Translations under genes and position numbers: made by a program
Part shown: positions 1-4,698 of the stretch, one piece after another
Numbering within the stretch: position 1 is the first letter of the stretch
Layout: each line of letters starts with the position of its first letter
NCBI GenBank assembly: GCA_029861795.1
Contig: JAOTYS010000346.1
Location: forward strand, 1-5,235
DNA from: Gammaproteobacteria bacterium
Lineage (GTDB): Bacteria > Pseudomonadota > Gammaproteobacteria > Arenicellales > JAOTYS01
Reading direction: 5' to 3'
DNA length: 5,235 nt
The notes under the pieces: model-generated
Database searches by the model: none
The model's input: only the letters and a program-made list of their open reading frames with translations
Told to the model about the DNA's origin: nothing

Positions 1-323
1 CGCGAGAGCACGCGATTGTATTGAAATGTGTCATGTATGGATTCCTCATCTTGTGTTGTGGTGACACTCAACCTAAATAAATAGGTTGGAGGAGTCCATA
101 CATTGGGTCGTAAGCCGAGATTTTGTTTCCGAACGCAGGAAGCGATTTGCTGCGGCGCAGCTAATCGCAGCTCCCGGCCAACTGCGGAAGTTGAGCAACC
201 GGAAGAACCGGCGCGTTGACCGTCAGGTGTTAGATTCAGAGCTGACCAAACAAGTGCTCCACATTGATTGCCTGCACTGTTGAAGAAAGCAGCACGATTA
301 AAAGAAGGGTCTCACTACGTCAT
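1..323. other. Gene-poor left edge
   Basis: I see no convincing gene in this stretch. The longest frame is a plus-strand TTG-started 65-codon frame (86-283). Its product is rich in Arg, Lys and Gln, has no recognisable motif, and its start lies inside a strong inverted repeat, so I treat it as chance. The only clear structure is the nested inverted repeat at 33-103, described separately. The minus-strand membrane gene ends at 324, and no T-rich hairpin terminator is visible just beyond it. Confidence 0.6.
33..103 (+). ncRNA. Possible three-way-junction RNA structure
   Basis: Three nested helices are visible. The outer stem pairs 33-47 with 89-103: 15 continuous pairs if transcribed from the plus strand, one of them a U-G wobble (42/94). 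That pair would be an A-C mismatch on the minus strand, so plus-strand RNA is favoured. Inside lie a short hairpin, 53-56 with 64-67 (GTGT/ACAC, 7-base loop), and a perfect 7-bp hairpin, 69-75 with 82-88 (CAACCTA/TAGGTTG, loop AATAAA). The last helix abuts the outer stem with no gap, allowing coaxial stacking. The right strand of the structure contains GGAGGAG (88-94), a Shine-Dalgarno-like sequence that would be sequestered. No known riboswitch or RNA family is recognised. It could instead be the end of a small mobile element or a transcription-factor site. Confidence 0.4.
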
Positions 324-827
324 TTATGAAAAAAGTAGGTAAATCCCACCGAACATCATTGCCAATATAAGATTTACACCTGTCCCAACTATAAACCGGG
401 TAAACAAGTAATTGCCCAACTCCCGACGCAGAGTAGGCGGTATGTTTCCTTCTTTATCTACTTGAACTATATGCTGCCACTCTGCCCACTTCGATGCCGT
501 TTTAAATGCCAACCAGAATCCGATCACTATTGGGGCCTTGAGAATTAAGGCCAAGAAAAAAAGGACTCGTTCAATAGTCCCAATTAATTCACCCCCCTCC
601 GGATAATCAGTTTCAGCAGAACTGTGTGATTCGACAAACCAACGGGTCGATTCATCGCTTTTAAGTTTTTCAGAAGAACTTTTAGTCGACTGACAGACAA
701 TACATTTGGAAATGTCCAAGCCGCGAAAACGGTTGGAAATGCCCCAACCAAGAAAACGGCCGCGAATCTGAGGAAGAATTAACAGGAGTATAAACAAAAA
801 GGCGAGCAGGGCTTTGGTCATAATCAT
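324..827 (-). CDS. Small membrane protein of unknown function
   Basis: This encodes a 167-residue probable inner-membrane protein; I cannot assign a function. Hydrophobic segments lie at about residues 5-20 (possible signal anchor), 83-107 and 143-165. A CxxC pair (Cys42, Cys45) sits in the polar region after the first segment and could bind metal or form a disulfide. The second half, with a GELIGTIERVL motif, an IGF turn and a Lys at the end of the second helix, then a FIVGTG stretch entering the third, weakly recalls uncharacterised membrane proteins that share an ER-L / IG / K / GT pattern; this is from memory. The start at 827 is the first of two close ATG codons (the other is codon 3), and neither has a clear ribosome binding site. 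The gene is AT-richer than its neighbours. The cyclase lies upstream on the same strand, but the 468-bp gap argues against a simple operon. Confidence 0.72.
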   Translation of the reverse strand: MIMTKALLAFLFILLLILPQIRGRFLGWGISNRFRGLDISKCIVCQSTKSSSEKLKSDESTRWFVESHSSAETDYPEGGELIGTIERVLFFLALILKAPIVIGFWLAFKTASKWAEWQHIVQVDKEGNIPPTLRRELGNYLFTRFIVGTGVNLILAMMFGGIYLLFS

Positions 828-914
828 CAGTCACAAATTATCAGTATGTATTTTAGGAATCGTATATTGACCACATTATGCCACCATGGGCGTTGATTCA
901 CCCCAGCAAGACAT

Positions 915-1262
915 TTAGGTATTAAGTCTCCTGTAGGTCGAGGGCAGCCCTCGGCCAACAAGAGACGGTCGCGTGTTGAACAACAATTGTTTCGACCGTC
1001 CGGTGTACACCTCGTTGCTGTCGTCCATAAATTTTGCAACATGGATTACAACGGTGTTGGACCGTACTTCGGTTGTGTGCCCAATCCTGACATTCACTCA
1101 TTGACTATACCTGTGGGCCACGCCGTCAGAATCAATGAAACGCTGTTCATCTGAAATGGAACGTTTCCGGTAAAGCAAATGGATCCCTCTTTCTGTCTGA
1201 ACTTTGGCCCAATCCTCTGAAGAATCTCTATTGGGGAACAGACCGCTTGGCTTCCGTATCAT
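915..1262 (-). pseudogene. Possible broken small gene after the cyclase
   Basis: A minus-strand ATG at 1262 opens a 54-codon frame ending in TGA at 1098-1100. The same frame then continues from GTG (1097) for 60 more codons to TAA at 915-917, giving 116 codons with one internal stop. The second half has a plausible codon pattern and alternating hydrophobic residues (around EVRSNTVVIHVAKF) that could form beta strands. I recognise no family; a decayed NTF2-like protein is only a guess. The frame is also in phase with the cyclase, whose TAA lies 33 bp upstream of the ATG. The cyclase ends naturally, however, so this is not its lost C-terminus. It may be a nonsense-mutated gene, two tiny genes, or chance; there is no good ribosome binding site before the ATG. 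Confidence 0.22.
939..1000. repeat. Pair of inverted repeats
   Basis: CGAGGGC-A-GCCCTCG (939-953) is a perfect 7-bp inverted repeat around one base, more like a protein-binding palindrome than an RNA hairpin. Eleven bases on, GACGGTCG (964-971) pairs perfectly with CGACCGTC (993-1000) across 21 bases, and that loop includes the palindrome AACAATTGTT (982-991). Neither repeat is followed by a T-run on either strand, so they do not look like intrinsic terminators. They may be operator sites or parts of a structured transcript; no function can be assigned. Confidence 0.35.
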
Positions 1263-1295
1263 AAAACCCGGCCGGGTAGTCCTAGCGTCTGGATC

Positions 1296-3068
1296 TTAAG
1301 AGCCCGACCAGCCTGCTTTTCTCAGGCCGTCTACGTATTGCTGTGCAACCGAAGCGGGAAGGAAGGTTCGAAAATAGTCCGTGGACAACTGCGGTAAATG
1401 ATGCAGGAGTTCTTCCAACGCTAGTTTCGCTTCCTCAGTTCGGCCGAGGTAGCCCAAGCTTGCGGTAACTAGCCGGTGAGCACCCGGCTGACCGGGATTC
1501 AAATGCAAACTGCGTTTGCCAAAATCGATCGCTTGTTCGTATCGTTTTGCAACAAAGTGTGCTGCGCCGATATTGAACAAAAATTCGTGCATCAGTGGAT
1601 CTTGAGGAGACAGGCGAATGGCTTTCTCGATCATTGCGATAGCCTCGTCCGACCGCTTTGCCGGCGCCAGCGCCGAACCCAGCGCCCAGTGGGCCAGGGC
1701 CGAGCTGGGGTTGAGTTCGATTGCTCGTTCCAGCACCGCGATGGCACGCTCGTGGAATCCAGAAAGGGCGCACGCAAAGCCCAGCGCAGTCAAAGCCACA
1801 GGATCATCCTTATCCAGGTTGACACTTATCTCGGCTGTGCTCAGTGCCAGAGCAAGCGTTTTCTTCGGCGATTCGGACCATTGGTTGATAATCCCGTGCA
1901 TATGACAAAACGCCATCAAAGAGTAGGCCGCGGACGAGTTGGGATCCCGCTCCAGTGCCTCGCGAGCGCAGGATTGAGCGTGCGCATTATGCTCTTTTGA
2001 CGACTGGAAAAAGTGCCACGCGCCTCTGTGGATACAATCCCAGGCGTCCAGGTTTTGCGATTCCCGGTGCATCGCGTGGCGAATCTCACTTCGTGATAGC
2101 GCAGGTCCGAGTGATGCGACAATCGCGGCAACGATTTCATCTTGGAGGTCGAAGATGTCGCTGATCTGTCGGTCGAAGCGTTCGGACCAAATCTGCCGAC
2201 CGTCTTCAGAATCATCCAGTTCGACGCTCACTCTGACACGATTACCAGACCTGCGTACGCTTCCCGCTACGATGTAGTGTGCGCCTAAATCACTTCCGGC
2301 GCGTCTGACATCCACATTCTTGCCCTTGTAGACAAAACTCGAATTTTTCGCGATGACGGGGTGCCGGCGCACCGCCGACAAACGAGTAATAAGATCTTCG
2401 GCCAATCCGTCGGCAAAGTACTCCTGTTCGGCATCCTGGCTCAAGTTTTGGAACGGCAGCACAGCAATGGCATGCCGTCCAGCAAAGCCAGGCACGGTAT
2501 TGCGTGTTTTGGTAGTTTCACTTGCGGACCCAATTGACCGGTCGGACAGGCCGAGTTCAAATATCTGTACTGGCTTGGGAAGATTTTTGAGCGCGTGTTC
2601 TCCGCGGTCATGAATCTCTACCGGCAACTTCTTTTCGATCTGATCCGTTACTGTTCGTGATATGACAACGCCGCCGGGCTTGGCGAGAGCTTGAATGCGG
2701 GCGGCGATGTTGATGCCATCTCCGACGATTCGCTCTCCGTCGATGATCAAGTCGCCGATAGTGATTCCCATACGAAACTGCATGGGGTGCGCGTCCGGAA
2801 GACTCTCGTTGCGCAGCTGGATTTGGTGCTGAGCGTCAATTGCGCACTCTACAGCATCTACGGCGCTGCGAAATTCCGCCAGAAGGTTATCGCCCACGGC
2901 GTCGACAACCCGGCCACCGTGCCGACGAACTTGCCCGGTGATCAAGGACACATGGGCTTTGAGCGTATCTAGAGTTCCTAGCTCGTCTTCAGCGATCAAG
3001 CGTGTATAGCCGACGACATCGGCGCTCAAGATAGCAGCAAGGCGCCGTTCGACGGTTTCTGGAGCCAT
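1296..3068 (-). CDS. Class III nucleotide cyclase with TolB-like and TPR domains
   Basis: This is a complete 590-residue cytoplasmic protein expected to make a cyclic nucleotide (cAMP or cGMP) from ATP or GTP. Domains in order: class III cyclase catalytic domain (about 7-174), a linker, a TolB/FlgO-like alpha-beta domain (about 199-320, starting IAVLPFQNLS), then TPR repeats (about 340-560, the clearest at 423-454, 457-489, 494-525 and 528-559). The metal-binding aspartates are present as Asp17 (LSADVVGY) and Asp60 (VGDNLLAEF), as are the transition-state residues Asn120 and Arg124 (GDGINIAAR). The two positions that normally choose the base, Lys and Asp in canonical adenylate cyclases, are Asp56 and Arg113, so the nucleotide made is uncertain. 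To my recollection this swap recurs in TolB/TPR cyclases. There is no membrane segment or signal peptide; the TPR part probably docks a partner that sets activity. The ATG at 3068 fits the usual domain start, but no Shine-Dalgarno is visible. It is not obviously co-transcribed with neighbours. Confidence 0.93.
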   Translation of the reverse strand: MAPETVERRLAAILSADVVGYTRLIAEDELGTLDTLKAHVSLITGQVRRHGGRVVDAVGDNLLAEFRSAVDAVECAIDAQHQIQLRNESLPDAHPMQFRMGITIGDLIIDGERIVGDGINIAARIQALAKPGGVVISRTVTDQIEKKLPVEIHDRGEHALKNLPKPVQIFELGLSDRSIGSASETTKTRNTVPGFAGRHAIAVLPFQNLSQDAEQEYFADGLAEDLITRLSAVRRHPVIAKNSSFVYKGKNVDVRRAGSDLGAHYIVAGSVRRSGNRVRVSVELDDSEDGRQIWSERFDRQISDIFDLQDEIVAAIVASLGPALSRSEIRHAMHRESQNLDAWDCIHRGAWHFFQSSKEHNAHAQSCAREALERDPNSSAAYSLMAFCHMHGIINQWSESPKKTLALALSTAEISVNLDKDDPVALTALGFACALSGFHERAIAVLERAIELNPSSALAHWALGSALAPAKRSDEAIAMIEKAIRLSPQDPLMHEFLFNIGAAHFVAKRYEQAIDFGKRSLHLNPGQPGAHRLVTASLGYLGRTEEAKLALEELLHHLPQLSTDYFRTFLPASVAQQYVDGLRKAGWSGS

Positions 3069-3253
3069 AGGAGCATACGGTACCGAAGATAACGGGCCTG
3101 GGCGAATTTTTCGTAGAGCGGTTAGACCCGGTCCAAATCTCGGTGGCTATCCGGTATCTATTAGGCCGTGTCTGATCAAGGTTGGAACCAGGCAGTCTGC
3201 CTGAAGCACTTCTTGACGTTTAACCATTTACAGTAGCCAGAGCCGCCCCTAGT

Positions 3254-3363
3254 ATGATATTGACAACGAACAGACTCAGGCTGGGGAAAGGAAACGCGGG
3301 TTCAGCGGGTTGCAGGTGTTGGTGATTGCCGGCATCGCGGTACTCGTGACCGGGATCCTGTAG
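3254..3363 (+). pseudogene. Remnant of a membrane-anchored protein N-terminus
   Basis: The plus frame ending at TAG 3361-3363 reads a basic patch then a hydrophobic helix (AGKRKRGFSGLQVLVIAGIA, continuing VLVTGIL). This matches the layout of short inner-membrane proteins with a disordered N-terminus, a KRGFS-type basic turn and one helix. I recall uncharacterised gammaproteobacterial proteins, some labelled arginine N-succinyltransferase, that begin this way, but cannot check it. The nearest ATG (3254) is in a different frame, so a one-base slip near the start plus the premature TAG would explain the fragment. Nothing downstream in any frame clearly continues the protein. It is most likely the decayed head of a gene. 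An in-frame chance ORF is possible. Confidence 0.35.
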
Positions 3364-3461
3364 ATGGATCAGAAGCAGCAAAATGTTCTTCATGTGGTCG
3401 GCAGATTACCAGAATCGCCGTCGACAACAAGATTGTGTTAGTCATTGATCTAAGGCGAAAA

Positions 3462-3623
3462 TTAGGAATTAGACACCGACAGGTCAATCGCCATAAACCG
3501 CCTACCGCTTAGGAGTCCGATCTGGTCCCATAGTTTCTGAATCCGCTTAAGCCTTGTGTGTGAATCTAGGGAGGCCCGCACCAACTCACCCTGCTCTCTT
3601 TCTACGCCGGCTTCTAAAATCAC
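3462..3623 (-). other. Possible 53-codon small frame, unrecognised
   Basis: A minus-strand GTG at 3623 opens a 53-residue frame ending in TAA at 3462-3464; the frame is open back to a stop at 3642-3644. The product looks protein-like: a charged amphipathic helix (EAGVEREQGELVRASL), a second helical stretch (RLKRIQKLWDQIGLL), then RRFMAIDLSV. There is no ribosome binding site before the GTG and no family is recognised. It lies in a region of gene debris, so it may be another remnant rather than a functional small gene. Confidence 0.2.
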
Positions 3624-3660
3624 CGTGACGACACTTAGATTCTAACTTGTTGCTACGAAG

Positions 3661-3683
3661 TAAAAGGCCCGCATTACGCGGGC
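3661..3683 (-). terminator. Intrinsic terminator, minus-strand direction
   Basis: GCCCGC (3667-3672) and GCGGGC (3678-3683) form a perfect 6-bp GC stem around a 5-base loop. Read on the minus strand, the stem is followed directly by CTTTTA, the usual U-run. On the plus strand it is followed by TAAACC, so termination in that direction is poor. It sits 48 bp beyond the stop of the minus-strand frame carrying the Rossmann fragment, the expected place for a terminator of the gene that once stood there. Confidence 0.6.
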
Positions 3684-3757
3684 TAAACCTAAAGCATGCA
3701 CTGTTTGTTTCTAATCTATTGCCTCCTTTGTTAGAAAGGCGTGTAGATCGAACCCGA

Positions 3758-3883
3758 ACCAGCTTCAGACACTTCTATCATCGCACGCATACCCGTGCGC
3801 TGGTGGCGCTGCTCAGCCAACTTCTGAACAACGAGTTGACCGTTCGCGCCGCTGGCGCCTACAATCGGCAGCACACTCAGTCG
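3758..3883 (-). pseudogene. Fragment of a NAD(P)-binding Rossmann protein
   Basis: A minus-strand frame (open 3943-3731) contains the stretch SVLPIVGASGANGQLVVQKL followed by AEQRHQ and MRAMIE. This is the N-terminal nucleotide-binding unit of an NmrA/SDR-like NAD(P)-binding protein: a beta strand, the GxxGxxG loop (GASGANG, with the variable positions A, S, A, N), the first helix, and the start of the second strand (normally VRAMVR). Intact members run about 200-300 residues. Here the frame stops after roughly 40 recognisable residues, and about two residues appear inserted before the second strand. The residues upstream (MKSYGSCYRF and on) look like read-through of the Cache gene's 5' region rather than the true start. 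A terminator in the same direction lies just downstream at 3661-3683. I read this as a gene whose body has been deleted. Confidence 0.5.
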
Positions 3884-3924
3884 TGGTGCTAGCAAATCTG
3901 AAGCCTCCCACAGAAATCGATAGC

Positions 3925-3928
3925 AGGA
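3925..3928 (+). promoter_or_regulatory. Ribosome binding site deciding the Cache gene start
   Basis: AGGA sits 5 bases before the ATG at 3934. It supports that start over an upstream in-frame GTG at 3883, which would add 17 residues in front of an otherwise normal signal peptide. Confidence 0.6.
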
Positions 3929-3933
3929 CCCAT

Positions 3934-4419
3934 ATGACTTCAAAAACTGTTTTTCTCAATGTATTAACGGCACTAGCTTTACTTTTGACTCCCTGGGTGG
4001 TGCATGCGGAAAGTGCCGAAGCGGACGAGGCTAAGGCGATGCTCGATAAGGCCGTTGACCTTTTCAGTAAAGAGGGTCACGTTAGGGCCATATGTGCCAT
4101 CAACACAGACAGGGAGTCCTTTGTTAAAGGCGAACTATACGTCTTTGTCATCAATCTACAAGGTACGATTTTTGCGCACAGCGTGGACCCCTATATCACG
4201 GGTGTTTCCTATAAAGGCGTCGTGGATGCTCGAGGCACTCCTCTTGGCAAAAACATCATTGAGCTCGCGACGACCAAAGGCGAGGGGTCAGTAGAGTATT
4301 TCTGGCCCAATTACAAAACCAATGAGGTGGAAAAAAAGCACACCTTTATCAAACATATCAAGGAGACCGATTTTGTCGTAGGCGTGGGCTACTACATTCG
4401 CGAAAAGGCAGTCAAATAA
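3934..4419 (+). CDS. Secreted single-Cache (sCache_2) domain protein
   Basis: This encodes 161 residues forming a free-standing periplasmic sensor or binding domain. Residues 1-25 are a Sec signal peptide: short basic start, hydrophobic core around LTALALLLTPWVV, likely cleavage after VHA. The mature part begins with an acidic helix (about 26-48, EADEAKAMLDKAVDLF), then the sCache_2 core: GELYVFVINLQGTIFAHSVD (66-85), GTPLGKNIIELA (101-112), GEGSVEYFWPN (117-127), a Lys-rich KKHTFIKHI (134-142) and the closing FVVGVGYY (147-154). In the wider family such domains bind small carboxylates or similar ligands outside the cell, usually as part of chemoreceptors, histidine kinases or cyclases. This one ends right after the domain with no membrane or signalling part, so it would need a partner or serve as a binding protein. 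No partner is next to it; the nearest signalling gene is the divergent cyclase. Terminal stop is TAA, with no strong terminator after it. Confidence 0.9.
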   Translation: MTSKTVFLNVLTALALLLTPWVVHAESAEADEAKAMLDKAVDLFSKEGHVRAICAINTDRESFVKGELYVFVINLQGTIFAHSVDPYITGVSYKGVVDARGTPLGKNIIELATTKGEGSVEYFWPNYKTNEVEKKHTFIKHIKETDFVVGVGYYIREKAVK

Positions 4420-4561
4420 ACCTCTCCGCCTGGCACCCGCGATGCAGTGCAGCGACACCGCTTGGAGAAAATTACCGATTGGACACCCACACGACGAATA
4501 AATAGGAACCACAGCGACTTCGATTCGCGCAACGGTTCGAATACAACTCTTAGGGAAGGTC

Positions 4562-4570
4562 TGATATAAT
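4562..4570 (+). promoter_or_regulatory. Extended -10 promoter before the amidotransferase
   Basis: TGA-TATAAT matches the extended -10 consensus (TGn followed by a perfect TATAAT at 4565-4570). The -35 position at 4542-4547 reads TACAAC, a poor match, which is common when an extended -10 is present. Transcription would begin near 4577, leaving a leader of about 120 bases before the amidotransferase ATG at 4699. Confidence 0.55.
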
Positions 4571-4596
4571 TACCAAGACGGAAGAGTTTGTCTTTC

Positions 4597-4689
4597 ATGA
4601 TTCGAGAAACATTGAGACAAGTCAAATTGCGAATCGTAGAAACGAAACTACAGTGCACGACGATGGGTGTGTGTACCCCAATTCGGTGA
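4597..4689 (+). other. Possible 30-residue leader frame
   Basis: An ATG at 4597 opens a 30-codon frame (MIRETLRQVKL..., ending CTPIR) lying inside the expected amidotransferase leader. A GGAAGAG stretch lies roughly 11 bases before the ATG. Its TGA (4687-4689) falls within the GGTGAG that serves as ribosome binding site for the gene at 4699. That geometry would allow translational coupling or leader-peptide control, but there is no run of one amino acid and no family match, so it may be chance. Confidence 0.25.
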
Positions 4690-4690
4690 G
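4685..4690 (+). promoter_or_regulatory. Ribosome binding site of the amidotransferase
   Basis: GGTGAG lies 8 bases before the ATG at 4699. It supports this start, which also places the catalytic cysteine at codon 2 as the family requires. Confidence 0.5.
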
Positions 4691-4698
4691 CGAAACAA

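Larger units (their letters stand above)
828..1295. other. Intergenic region with inverted repeats
   Basis: No confident gene is present. The region contains two inverted repeats (939-953 and 964-1000) and a minus-strand frame broken by a single TGA (915-1262), both described separately. A palindrome CCCGGCCGGG at 1266-1275 is followed on the minus strand by TTTT, just after the cyclase stop. Its possible stem is only about 4 bp, so it is at best a very weak terminator for the cyclase transcript. Confidence 0.5.
3069..3933. other. Long intergenic region with decayed coding fragments
   Basis: About 865 bp separates the divergent cyclase and Cache genes, with no intact gene. It contains a plus-strand membrane-anchor remnant (3254-3363), a weak small minus-strand frame (3462-3623), a minus-strand terminator hairpin (3661-3683) and a Rossmann-fold fragment (about 3758-3883), each described separately. 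A short palindrome GGCAGTCTGCC starts near 3191. Both the cyclase promoter (near 3069-3180, minus) and the Cache gene promoter (plus) should lie here, but I see no convincing -35/-10 pair for either. Confidence 0.6.
4420..4698. other. Spacer between Cache and amidotransferase genes
   Basis: This holds no full-size gene. It contains an extended -10 promoter (4562-4570), two short inverted repeats flanking it (ATTCG 4523-4527 with CGAAT 4538-4542; GATTCG 4599-4604 with CGAATC 4630-4635), and a 30-codon plus-strand leader frame (4597-4689). A possible weak hairpin TCTCC...GGAGA (about 4424-4468) follows the Cache stop, but its long loop and poor T-run make it a doubtful terminator. Confidence 0.5.

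Noticed and set aside
86..283. 65-codon plus-strand frame starting with TTG
   Set aside because: No motif or plausible family, a composition dominated by Arg, Lys and Gln, and a start buried in the inverted repeat.
827..1042. 71-codon minus-strand frame whose TGA overlaps the ATG of the membrane protein
   Set aside because: The TGATG overlap is tempting as translational coupling, but the product is rich in Cys, Trp and Arg with no recognisable domain, and it overlaps the inverted repeats. It looks like chance.
950..1060. Integron attC-like site suggested by AAC/GTT words
   Set aside because: The paired R'/R'' core sites and the characteristic imperfect palindrome of attC are absent.
1266..1275. 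CCCGGCCGGG followed by TTTT as a cyclase terminator
   Set aside because: With a normal loop the stem is only about 4 bp, too weak to call a terminator.
1435..1773. 112-codon minus-strand frame inside the cyclase gene
   Set aside because: It is an out-of-phase shadow of the TPR coding region, with no independent features.
1476..2000. 174-codon plus-strand frame opposite the cyclase gene
   Set aside because: It is antisense to well-conserved TPR sequence and has no ribosome binding site or recognisable domain.
3302..3487. 61-codon minus-strand frame
   Set aside because: It is antisense to the membrane-anchor remnant and has no family resemblance.
3647..3892. 81-codon plus-strand frame upstream of the Cache gene
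   Set aside because: It is antisense to the recognisable Rossmann fragment, which explains the sequence better.
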